From Pseudomonas anguilliseptica (GTDB lineage Bacteria > Pseudomonadota > Gammaproteobacteria > Pseudomonadales > Pseudomonadaceae): DNA of 64,000 nucleotides. The notes below the pieces were generated by a model. The model was given only the letters and a program-made list of their open reading frames with translations, did no database searches and was not told the DNA's origin. A program made the position numbers and the translations under genes. Below, piece by piece: positions 7,440 to 15,636 of the stretch (positions within the stretch are counted from its first letter, which is position 1; the number at the start of each line of letters is the position of its first letter). Where the stretch lies: NCBI RefSeq assembly GCF_021375795.1, contig NZ_JAEIOI010000003.1:248001-312000 (forward strand). The letters run 5' to 3'.

Positions 7440-10400
7440 GCTTGCTCCTGCGGCTGATCCGCATCCGCCTTGCGTGCCGGCAGCGGGGCGAAATAGCCCA
7501 CCACCAACAGCAATACACCCACGCCAATAAACGACACGATGCGCTCCAGGCCACCGCGATTACCCAGTTCAACAAAGAACAGTTTGGCCACCACCAGCGC
7601 GATCAATGCCGCACCGATCAGCCACAACTCACGCTGCCCACGGCGGTTGCCAAATACCATCAACGGCAGGGCAATCAGCGTCCAGACAATCGACAGCCCA
7701 GCCTGCACCAGCATCGAATCGAGCAACGCATCCAGCTGATAGGGCACGCCACCCCAATGATGGGCGGTGCGCATGACCATGGCAGTCAGAAGGGCGAACA
7801 GCGAAGCCCCCGCCACGGCCTGGGTCAGCCACTGGCTGCGCACGCTCTCGACGCCCAGCTCGGCCAGGCCTATCCGTGCCCAGGCGAATACCGCCCCCAG
7901 AGCAAACAGCAGGCCCAGCTCCAACGGGTTGAGCAGCGGCAGGTAGGCCAGCGGCTCGGCATCCCCGGCGCTGGCGACGTTGGCCAGCCAGAACCAGCCG
8001 AGCATCAGCAGCGCCAGCGGGGCCGCCGCCAGCAAGCGGTATTCCCGTGGATAGGCCGCCACCGGCCAAGGCCAGCGACGCGGCAATGCCATCAGCCACA
8101 GATAGGCACTTGGCAGCAGCGCCCAGCCCAACCAGCGCCAGGCGTTGTAATGCTCCGACAGGGCCAACAGCAGGTAACGCAACTCCAGTGCCAGCACGCC
8201 CAGCAACAACCAGCAACCCAGCACATGGGCAGCGCTCAGCGCCCCTACCGGCAACTGGGGTGCCAGACGCCGCAGCGCCCAGAAGTGCACGGCAAACAGC
8301 AGCGTCCAGGCCAGCCAGCCGAACTGCGCGGCCGGGTGATAGTGCAGATGCCAGGCATGCGGCAATACCACACCGGCCAACGGCGTCAGCAGACAGCACA
8401 GCAACGCCAGTTCGGCCCAGCGCGTACGTGGGGCGAGGAATGCCGCCAGGGCCACGCTGGCCGCCAACACCACAAGCAAGGCACTGCTCTGCCACTCAGG
8501 CGTCACAAAGCGCAGCACTTCGCTGCTCAGAGCCAATGCCCACCAGGCTGTGCCCCACACCAGCAGCAGTTGCGCCAGGCCCAGCAAGCTGACATTACCC
8601 AACGCACTGGGCGTTTCGCGACGCGCCAGGTGCTGCAAACGCCAGGCACCGACCAACGCGGCGACACCCAGCACCAGCGGCGTCCAGAAATCCACGTGAG
8701 CCAGTGGTCGAATACCCTCGACCGACAGCTGGCCGAACAGCAGCGGACTGACTGCAAGAAACACCAGCCCCGCCAGCACCTGCAACAGCAGACCGAAGAT
8801 AAAGCTGGCGCGCTGCTGCAAGTGCAGGCTGAGCCAGATGATCAGCAGGCCGCTGCCACCCCACACCGCACTGGCCGTGGCCCAAGGCAGGACGAACAGC
8901 ACCGCCAGATTGAGGAACACCAACCCCACCAACAGCACCACGGACAGGCCGCGCAGCAGGCGCCGGTCGTTGCCCACCTGCGGGTCGCGCGCCGCCAGCA
9001 GCATGCCGGCGATCAGCCCGAAACCGATCAAGGACGAGGTCAGCAAGCCCTGCCAGCCGGCAGAGAAGCCGCCCATGCCGGTGGCCGCATTGCCGGCCAT
9101 GTCCAGCATAAACACCACACCGCCGAGTAATTGCACGGCAAAAGCGCTGAACAGAAAGCTGCGTGCCTGGATACGCAAACCCAGCCACAGTGTCAGCAAC
9201 CCAGCCAGCGCCCAGCTGATCGCCGTGCCCTGGGCGGCAAACAGCAGCGGCGCGATCAGATAGAGGAAGGCCAACCCGGCGCAAGCCAGCACCGGCAGGC
9301 CGCGCACCTCCCAACGGCTGACCAGCGCGGTGTTCTGGCGCAGCTGCCAGAAGCTGAACAGCAAAGCCACACCGAGCATCAACGCGCCCAGCGGCGCGCC
9401 GTCCAGCAGGGTCAACTCGCCGCTGCGCAAGCTGATGGCGAACGCCAGCGCCGCCCCCACCTGCAGCAGCAGGGCAAACGCCCGCGCCAACCCGCGCTGC
9501 TGACGCAGACCGAGCCAGTAGATGCCCGCGCCCTCCACCGCCCAGGCGGCCGAAGTCCAGCGTGCATCCAGGCCCAAGGGAATCGCCAGACTGCCGAACA
9601 CCACACCCAGCGCCAGGCAGGTCTCCACCAGCAATGCGGCACGATCACCCGTGCGACCGACCAACAGCCGCGCCAGCAGCAGATAGAACAAGCCCAGCGC
9701 CAGCGCACTGAACGCTGCGGCAAACTCGATATGCTGGACCAGCGCAAACTGCAAGCCAAAGCCCACCAGCGGCGGGCCGAACAGCACGGTGGCGTCGATG
9801 TAGTCGCCTTTGCGTGCCGCCCAGCGCAGCAGCTCATCAGGGTTCTCGGGCGCATCCAGGGCTTCACGCAGCTTGCGCCGGGCAAACAGCAGGCCGATGG
9901 CCACATACATCAGGAAGAACAGAATCAGGAACGGCTCGGTGCTCCACAGCAACTCTGGCTTATAGGAGCGAATGCCCCAAGCGAAACCGATGCCGAAGGT
10001 GCCGACAAAACCGATCAGGTTGAGCAGCCGCCAGGCCTTGAACCAGGCGATGGCAAAGATCCCGGCATTGAGCAGGGCGAAGTAGCTGAACAGCGCCACA
10101 TGATTGCCGCTGCCGGTAGACGTTAGAATCGGCGCAGCGAAACCGCCCAGAGCCGCTGCAGCCGCAAGGCCCAGGGCATTCTGCTTGACCGCCAGAATCG
10201 CCGAAAACACCGTCACCAGTACCAGCAGACCCAGCGCCACGCCAGGATCCAGCAACGGATGCAGGCGCATCGCCGCGAACACCGTCAGATATAGCACGGC
10301 GATCCCGGTGCCTTGCAGCATCAAGGCATAGTTCGGGTTACGCAGCCGCAGCCACCAACCCAGGCCCAGCAACGCCACGGCACTGGCAGCCACCCCGGCA

Positions 10401-11026
10401 TAGCGCAACTCCACCGGCACCACCACGCCTTCGGTGGCGTAGCGCAGCAGGAAGGCCAGGCCGAGAAACAACAGCACCACACCGACGCGCAGCACCGTAT
10501 TGCCGCCCAGCAACCACGCTTTGGCAGCCTTGAAGCCCAATTCGAAGACACTGGGTTGACGCGGCTCTGGCGGCTTTTTCGGCGTTGTCGGGCGCGGCGT
10601 TACCGGCTCAGCAACCGGCGGCTCGGCGGTCTGCATGGCCGCAGCAGGTGCCGGCTCGGATTCGGGCAGGACAACGTCCAGGGTCCAGTCCAGTTCGGGT
10701 TCGGCCGCCTGGGCAGCGGTAATTGGCTCAGGTGCGGACTCGGTAACAGCGCTGAGCGGCTCCACCTCAGGTGGCGGCTCTTGGGCTGACGTCGCGCCCT
10801 GCTCCAGCTTGAGCAGGCGCTCATACAGCGCCGTGGTGCCTTGTTCGAAACGCAGCGAAAAGGCCTTGAGCTGGGCCGTCAGCGCCGCATTCTCGCGCTC
10901 CAACCCCTGCAATTTGAGCGCCTGGCCCACACCCAGCCCTATCAGCGCGCCGAGCAGCGAGGCCGTCAGCGTCTCATCCGCCAAGGCCCCAAGCAGCAAA
11001 CCGACCAGCATGAAAATCCATTGCAT
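7436..11026 (-). CDS. DUF2339 polytopic membrane protein
   Basis: A very large (1196-aa) inner-membrane protein. The start at 11026 gives MQWIFMLVGLLLGALADE, a hydrophobic anchor. It is followed by a short coiled coil (residues 30-60), a Pro/Glu/Ala-rich linker (about 65-165), and then well over twenty predicted transmembrane helices that fill the rest. This is the DUF2339 architecture, and no function is established. An upstream in-frame start at 11137 is possible, but it would add a Cys/Arg-rich stretch that does not resemble the family. It is coupled to the DUF3999 gene by a 4-nt overlap. The sequence ends in a charged tail (ARKADADQPQEQA). Confidence 0.87.
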   Translation of the reverse strand: MQWIFMLVGLLLGALADETLTASLLGALIGLGVGQALKLQGLERENAALTAQLKAFSLRFEQGTTALYERLLKLEQGATSAQEPPPEVEPLSAVTESAPEPITAAQAAEPELDWTLDVVLPESEPAPAAAMQTAEPPVAEPVTPRPTTPKKPPEPRQPSVFELGFKAAKAWLLGGNTVLRVGVVLLFLGLAFLLRYATEGVVVPVELRYAGVAASAVALLGLGWWLRLRNPNYALMLQGTGIAVLYLTVFAAMRLHPLLDPGVALGLLVLVTVFSAILAVKQNALGLAAAAALGGFAAPILTSTGSGNHVALFSYFALLNAGIFAIAWFKAWRLLNLIGFVGTFGIGFAWGIRSYKPELLWSTEPFLILFFLMYVAIGLLFARRKLREALDAPENPDELLRWAARKGDYIDATVLFGPPLVGFGLQFALVQHIEFAAAFSALALGLFYLLLARLLVGRTGDRAALLVETCLALGVVFGSLAIPLGLDARWTSAAWAVEGAGIYWLGLRQQRGLARAFALLLQVGAALAFAISLRSGELTLLDGAPLGALMLGVALLFSFWQLRQNTALVSRWEVRGLPVLACAGLAFLYLIAPLLFAAQGTAISWALAGLLTLWLGLRIQARSFLFSAFAVQLLGGVVFMLDMAGNAATGMGGFSAGWQGLLTSSLIGFGLIAGMLLAARDPQVGNDRRLLRGLSVVLLVGLVFLNLAVLFVLPWATASAVWGGSGLLIIWLSLHLQQRASFIFGLLLQVLAGLVFLAVSPLLFGQLSVEGIRPLAHVDFWTPLVLGVAALVGAWRLQHLARRETPSALGNVSLLGLAQLLLVWGTAWWALALSSEVLRFVTPEWQSSALLVVLAASVALAAFLAPRTRWAELALLCCLLTPLAGVVLPHAWHLHYHPAAQFGWLAWTLLFAVHFWALRRLAPQLPVGALSAAHVLGCWLLLGVLALELRYLLLALSEHYNAWRWLGWALLPSAYLWLMALPRRWPWPVAAYPREYRLLAAAPLALLMLGWFWLANVASAGDAEPLAYLPLLNPLELGLLFALGAVFAWARIGLAELGVESVRSQWLTQAVAGASLFALLTAMVMRTAHHWGGVPYQLDALLDSMLVQAGLSIVWTLIALPLMVFGNRRGQRELWLIGAALIALVVAKLFFVELGNRGGLERIVSFIGVGVLLLVVGYFAPLPARKADADQPQEQA

Positions 11027-11337
11027 GCATGCATCCCTAAGCTGAAAACCGCGAACATCCCCATGCCCGACACGGGCGCAAACTGGCAGCAGTATAGGAG
11101 CCCGCCCGTCGCATACCCAGAGAGACGAATGCCGCACGCATCACAGCACAGAAAGAAACTGCCGGGCGTGCTCGCTGGCCTTGTGTCGCGGCGTAAACAG
11201 CCGGCCGATCATGGCCTGGCCACCTTGAAACCGGCCCTGCCAGTGGCACACGGCACGACCAGCTGGCAGATTATCGTTCACAAATGCGCCAGGGCCGCTA
11301 TCATCGCGCGCCGCACAACTGATGCCTGCCAGCGCCG

Positions 11338-11733
11338 ATGAAAAACAACCTGATTGCCGCCGCCGAACTCGACCGCCTGGAAACCTGGGCCAAATACACC
11401 GCTGACATGTGCCACAGCTGCATGTCCAGTTGCTGCACGCTGCCGGTCGAGGCGCGCTTGAACGACCTGATCCGCATCGGTGTGGTCGATGAATTCGAAC
11501 GCAGCGAGCCGCTGAAGAACATCGCCAAGCGCTTGCAGAAGGACGGCATCGTCGAACGCTTCCATCAGAAATCGGGGATTTTCACTCTGGTGCGCATGAG
11601 CAATAACGACTGCCTGTACCTGGATCGCAAAACCCGCCTGTGCACCATCTATGACAAGCGCCCGGATACCTGCCGTAATCACCCGCGAATCGGCCCGCGT
11701 CCCGGCTACTGCGCCTACAAGCCGAAGAGCTGA
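11338..11733 (+). CDS. YkgJ-type cysteine-cluster protein
   Basis: A 131-aa cytoplasmic protein with the cysteine pattern of the YkgJ/CxxCxxCC family: CHSCMSSCC near residues 25-33, then CLYLDRKTRLCTIYDKRPDTC and GYC toward the C-terminus. The family is predicted to bind zinc or an iron-sulfur cluster, but its biochemical role is unknown. It is a single gene, 44 nt upstream of the AraC-type regulator. The 199 nt before it (to the DUF2339 start) hold the divergent promoters, and I see nothing else there. Confidence 0.82.
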   Translation: MKNNLIAAAELDRLETWAKYTADMCHSCMSSCCTLPVEARLNDLIRIGVVDEFERSEPLKNIAKRLQKDGIVERFHQKSGIFTLVRMSNNDCLYLDRKTRLCTIYDKRPDTCRNHPRIGPRPGYCAYKPKS

Positions 11734-11777
11734 ATCCCAGGATTGAGCTGCCAGCGCGCCTCGGGCAAGCTGGCGCC

Positions 11778-12599
11778 ATGCACAGCCCCGACTTCCCCGA
11801 TGATGCGCAGCAGACCGAACGCACCCGCGCCACGGTGATGCGCTATCACTACAGCTGGAAAGACCGCGACCTCGACGCGGTGATGGCGCTGTATCACCCG
11901 GATATCCAGTACCACGACTTCTTCCAGCAGCGCTGCATGGGCTTTGACGAGCTGCGTGAGTACGTGCGCAACAACCTGCCGCGCCAGCCCGGCGAAGCGC
12001 TGGAACACACTGACCGCATCCGCATCGACGGCCACACCGCATTTATTCAGTACCGCATCAGCCTGCAGGGCAGTAATGGCCTGCTGGCGTTTCGCACGGG
12101 CGAGGCGATCACCGTGCGTGACGGGCTGATCTGGCGCATCCATGAATACGCCACGTTGATGCGTGAAGAGCACGAGCTATCCGCCGCCAGTGACTCCCGC
12201 CCCGCCCTCAGTCGCCTCGGTCTTAGTGCCCGCCAACTGGGACTGTTGGCGCAGGACCTGGAAGACTATATGCAACGCGCCCAGGCCTACCTCGACCCGC
12301 AACTGAGCCTGCCGCAGGTGGCAACCGCCACCGGCTACAGCCGCAACCAGATCTCACATCTACTCAACCAGGTACTCGGCCAGAGCTTCTACCGCTACAT
12401 CAACCACAAGCGCTTGCAGCACCTGCTTGCGCACTTGGAGGCCGGCAACGACCTGCAGCGCATCGATGAACTGGCCTTCGCCGCTGGCTTCAACTCGCTC
12501 TCTGCGTTCTACAGCTGCTTCCGCCGGCACACCGGGTTATCGCCCAAGGCTTACCTCAAACAAATTTCCTTGCGGGCCCGCACACAAGACAAGCCCTGA
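11778..12599 (+). CDS. SnoaL/NTF2-like domain fused to AraC-family regulator
   Basis: A 273-aa protein with two domains. Residues 15-130 look like a SnoaL/NTF2-like cone fold (RYHYSWKDRDLDAVMALYHPDIQYHDFF, and later GLIWRIHEYATL). Residues about 160-265 are a full AraC/XylS DNA-binding domain with both helix-turn-helix units (LPQVATATGYSRNQISHLLN and the second at IDELAFAAGFNSLSAFYSCFRRHTGLSPKAY). AraC proteins usually carry a cupin or DJ-1-type sensor, so a SnoaL sensor is uncommon. It sits 53 nt upstream of, and in the same direction as, the flavoenzyme-cupin-binding protein genes, so it is probably their regulator. The ligand is unknown. Confidence 0.85.
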   Translation: MHSPDFPDDAQQTERTRATVMRYHYSWKDRDLDAVMALYHPDIQYHDFFQQRCMGFDELREYVRNNLPRQPGEALEHTDRIRIDGHTAFIQYRISLQGSNGLLAFRTGEAITVRDGLIWRIHEYATLMREEHELSAASDSRPALSRLGLSARQLGLLAQDLEDYMQRAQAYLDPQLSLPQVATATGYSRNQISHLLNQVLGQSFYRYINHKRLQHLLAHLEAGNDLQRIDELAFAAGFNSLSAFYSCFRRHTGLSPKAYLKQISLRARTQDKP

Positions 12600-12652
12600 T
12601 CGACCTCCTAGTCTCTGCGCATCGCCTAATGATTGACTGCCGGAGATCGACG

Positions 12653-14059
12653 ATGAGCCCATGGCGCTCCCTCAGCCTGTGGATGGATCAGCTGACCGAA
12701 CCGCTGACCGCCCGCCCCGCGCTGACCGAAGACCTGCACGCCGATGTGGCCATCATCGGCGCGGGCTACACCGGCCTGTGGACCGCCTACTACCTCAAAC
12801 GTCAGGCCCCGCAGCTGCGTATCGTCATCCTCGAAGGCGAGATTGCCGGCTTCGGCGCGTCCGGACGCAACGGCGGCTGGCTGATGGGCAATCTGCTCGG
12901 CCAGGAGCGCCTGCTCGCCAACCTGCCGAATGCACAGCGGCACAGCGCCCAGGCCCTGCTGCATGGCATCCCCGATGAAGTCGCCAGCGTGCTGCAGCGT
13001 GAACAGATCGTCTGCGACTACCGCAAAGGCGGTGTGCTGTATTGCGCCGCGCGCTACCCCGAACAGCTGCACAGCCTGCAAAACCAGTTGGCCGAGCTGC
13101 GCGCCCAGGGCCTGGACGAAACCGACTACCGCTGGCTGACACCCTTCGACCTGGGCAAACAGTTGCAGCTGGCCAACGCCTTTGGTGCCATCTACACACC
13201 GCACTGCGCGACCATTCAACCCGCCAAACTGGTGCGCGGCCTGGCGCGCTGCGTGGCCGCCATGGGCGTCGAGCTGTATGAACAGAGCCGGGTGACCGAC
13301 TGGCAAACCGGCCTGGTGCGCACCGCCACTGGCAGCGTGCGCGCGGACTGGATCGTCCCCGCCGTGGAAGGCTATGCCGCTAGCCTGCCGCCGCTGGGCA
13401 AGCATCAACTGCCGGTACAGAGCCTGCTGGTGGCCACCGAGCCGCTGCCCAAGGAAGTCTGGGCCGACATTGGCCTGGAGCGCGGCCAGGCCTTCAGCGA
13501 GAACAGCCGCCAGGTGACCTACGGCCAGCGCAGCGCCGACGACCGCCTGGTATTCGGTGCCCGAGGTGGTTATCGCTTTGGCGGCCGCCTGCGCACCGAT
13601 TTCAACCTCAGCGAGAACGAGCGCGACCTGCGCCGCTACCTGTTCGGCGAACTCTTCCCGCAGCTCAAACAGGTGCGCATCACCCACGCCTGGGGCGGCA
13701 ACCTGGGCATGGCGCGGCGCTTTCGCCCGCACATGCTGGTGGACCGCAGCAACGGCATCGCCCTGTCCGGCGGGTACGGCGGTGAGGGCGTGGGCGCCAG
13801 CAACCTCGGCGGGCGCACCCTGGCCGACCTGATTCTCAACCAGCACAGCGAACTGACCCGCCAGCCCTGGGTGCTCGGCGACCAGCCGCTCAAGCGCCTG
13901 CCGCGCTGGGAGCCGGAACCCCTGCGCTGGCTTGGCTACAACGCGATCATCCAGAGCTTTGTGCACGAAGACCGCGTGCTGGCCAACCCAGACAGCGCGC
14001 CCTGGCGGCGCAAGCTAGCCATCAGCCTGGCCGGCACCATGGAAAAATTCATGCGTTAA
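12653..14059 (+). CDS. FAD-dependent oxidoreductase (DAO family, gamma-glutamylputrescine oxidase-like)
   Basis: A 468-aa flavoenzyme. The dinucleotide-binding loop is ADVAIIGAGYTGLWTAYYL (about residues 27-45), followed by the conserved GFGASGRNGGW segment of PuuB-type amine oxidases and a C-terminal FAD-contacting GYGGEGVGASNLGGR. The family oxidises secondary or primary amines with release of H2O2, and PuuB acts on gamma-glutamylputrescine. The start at 12653 is favoured by a GGAGA site 7 nt upstream; a start at 12629 lacks one. It lies in a run with a cupin and a polyamine-type binding protein, which supports an amine substrate without identifying it. Confidence 0.85.
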   Translation: MSPWRSLSLWMDQLTEPLTARPALTEDLHADVAIIGAGYTGLWTAYYLKRQAPQLRIVILEGEIAGFGASGRNGGWLMGNLLGQERLLANLPNAQRHSAQALLHGIPDEVASVLQREQIVCDYRKGGVLYCAARYPEQLHSLQNQLAELRAQGLDETDYRWLTPFDLGKQLQLANAFGAIYTPHCATIQPAKLVRGLARCVAAMGVELYEQSRVTDWQTGLVRTATGSVRADWIVPAVEGYAASLPPLGKHQLPVQSLLVATEPLPKEVWADIGLERGQAFSENSRQVTYGQRSADDRLVFGARGGYRFGGRLRTDFNLSENERDLRRYLFGELFPQLKQVRITHAWGGNLGMARRFRPHMLVDRSNGIALSGGYGGEGVGASNLGGRTLADLILNQHSELTRQPWVLGDQPLKRLPRWEPEPLRWLGYNAIIQSFVHEDRVLANPDSAPWRRKLAISLAGTMEKFMR

Positions 14060-14070
14060 CGGAGCATTTC

Positions 14071-14412
14071 ATGAGCATCGAACACTCTAAGAACACCGCC
14101 CACCTGCCCCTGAGCGATGCCACGCCAGTGGCCGTACCACTGAGCGAGCCGGTGGCGATCACCAGCAGCCTAGGCATCGAGCATGCCGACGGCGTCGCTG
14201 CCGGCATATGGGAATGCACACCTGGGCGTTGGCGCCGGCAGATCGCTCAGCAGGAGTTCTGCCACTTTATCGCCGGGCGCTGCACCTTCACGCCCGATGG
14301 CGGCGAGCCCATGCAGATCCAGGCCGGCGACGCCCTGCTACTGCCGGCCAACACCTTCGGCGTGTGGGACATCACCGAGACCGTGCGCAAGAGCTTCGTC
14401 CTGCTCAAATAG
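14071..14412 (+). CDS. Small cupin-domain protein
   Basis: A 113-aa single cupin of the COG3450 type. The core reads EFCHFIAGRCTFTPDGGEP, then a GDALLLPANTFGVWDI strand-turn near the C-terminus, which is the second cupin motif. Such proteins often sit beside PuuB-like oxidases in polyamine-catabolism clusters. Here the start lies 11 nt after the oxidoreductase stop, behind a GGAG site. No enzyme activity is assigned to this subgroup, and a role in product handling or sensing is only inferred from context. Confidence 0.82.
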   Translation: MSIEHSKNTAHLPLSDATPVAVPLSEPVAITSSLGIEHADGVAAGIWECTPGRWRRQIAQQEFCHFIAGRCTFTPDGGEPMQIQAGDALLLPANTFGVWDITETVRKSFVLLK

Positions 14413-14490
14413 CCAGGCCCAGCGCAGGCCAACGCCATTCACTTGCTACTGCCACTTCGACAACACCGATAAAAACGATGAGGTACTCCC

Positions 14491-15567
14491 ATGCTGAAGA
14501 AATTGCTTCCTCTGCTGCTGCTCAGCAGCGTCAGCCAGGCCGCAGAAACCGTGCGCATCTATAACTGGACCGACTACATCGCCCCGGACACCCTCAAGCA
14601 GTTCGAGCAAAGCAGCGGCATCAGCAGCCACTACGATGTGTACGACAGCAATGAAACCCTCGATGCCAAACTGATGGCCGGACGCTCGGGCTATGACATG
14701 GTGTTCCCGTCCAACCACTACATGGCCCGGCAGATCCAGGGCGGCGCGCTGAAGAAACTCGACAAGAGCCGCCTGCCCGGCTGGAACAATCTCAACCCGA
14801 TTCTGATGAAAGCCCTGGAAACCAACGACCCCGGCAACCAGTATGGCTTCCCCTACCTGTGGGGCAGCACCGGCATCGGCTACAACGTGGCCAAGGTGCG
14901 TGAAGTGCTCGGCGACGACGTGCCGCTCGACTCCTGGGACCTGATCTTCAAGCCCGAATACCTGGCCAAGCTCAGCCAGTGCGGCGTGGCGATTCTCGAC
15001 AACGGCCCGGAACTGCTACCGATTGCCCTGCACTACCTGGGGCTGCCGCACCACAGCCAGAACCTTGAGGACTACAAAAAGGCCGAAGCGTTGCTGCTGG
15101 AGATGCGCAAGAACGTGCGCTATTTCCACTCATCCAAATACGTCGGCGACCTGGCCAATGGCGACATCTGCATGGCCGTGGGCTTCTCCGGCGACATCAT
15201 GCAGGCCGGCAACCGCGCCACCGAGGCGAACAACGGCATTCGCATCAACTACGTGATCCCCAAGGAAGGCACGCCGATCTGGTTCGACATGGTCACCATG
15301 CCCGCCGACAGCAACAACGATAAAGCCGCCTACGCCTTTATGAACTACCTGCTGCAACCCGAAGTGATCGCGCAGATCACCAACCATGTGCAGTACGCCA
15401 ACGGCAACAGCGCCGCGGACGCTCTGGTTGACCCCGCACTGAAAGCCGACGCCACCGTCTACCCGCCGCAAGAAGCAATGGGCAACCTTTATGCCCTGGA
15501 AGCCATGCCGCTGAAGATCGACCGCGTGCGCACGCGCATCTGGAGCAAGGTCAAGAGTGGCATCTAA
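14491..15567 (+). CDS. Polyamine-type periplasmic binding protein (PotF/SpuD-like)
   Basis: A 358-aa exported solute-binding protein with a signal peptide cleaved near SQAAET (residue 18). The mature start RIYNWTDYIAPDTLKQFE and the YDVYDSNETLDAKLMAGRSGYDMVFPS region are diagnostic of the PotD/PotF/SpuD/SpuE family, which binds putrescine or spermidine. The signature LYALEAMPLKIDRVRTRIWSKVKSG closes the protein. It is the third gene after the flavoenzyme and is preceded by a GAGGT site. No permease or ATPase genes follow, because a terminator does. The protein must therefore share a transporter encoded elsewhere, or serve as a sensor. Confidence 0.88.
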   Translation: MLKKLLPLLLLSSVSQAAETVRIYNWTDYIAPDTLKQFEQSSGISSHYDVYDSNETLDAKLMAGRSGYDMVFPSNHYMARQIQGGALKKLDKSRLPGWNNLNPILMKALETNDPGNQYGFPYLWGSTGIGYNVAKVREVLGDDVPLDSWDLIFKPEYLAKLSQCGVAILDNGPELLPIALHYLGLPHHSQNLEDYKKAEALLLEMRKNVRYFHSSKYVGDLANGDICMAVGFSGDIMQAGNRATEANNGIRINYVIPKEGTPIWFDMVTMPADSNNDKAAYAFMNYLLQPEVIAQITNHVQYANGNSAADALVDPALKADATVYPPQEAMGNLYALEAMPLKIDRVRTRIWSKVKSGI

Positions 15568-15590
15568 GCCCTGCGCGTATTGCAGCCAGT

Positions 15591-15626
15591 AAAAAGCCCC
15601 CGTCAGTCCGCCTGACGGGGGCTTTT
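15591..15626. terminator. Bidirectional rho-independent terminator
   Basis: A perfect 15-bp stem (AAAAGCCCCCGTCAG with its complement) and a 5-nt loop, with A/T tracts on both sides. It serves the plus-strand binding-protein gene and the minus-strand phosphoethanolamine-transferase gene, which converge here. Confidence 0.93.
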
Positions 15627-15636
15627 GCCATCCACC

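Noticed and set aside
7442..9130. 562-codon plus-strand frame antisense to DUF2339
   Set aside because: Gln/His/Arg-rich shadow of a Leu/Ala/Trp-rich membrane protein.
11220..11250. TGGCAC match near 11235 as a possible sigma-54 promoter
   Set aside because: The base pair expected at -12 (GC, 10 bp after GG) is GA, so the -24/-12 rule fails.
12626..13966. 446-codon minus-strand frame antisense to the FAD oxidoreductase
   Set aside because: Shadow frame: low-complexity Ala/Gln/Val translation, no start signal, no family resemblance.
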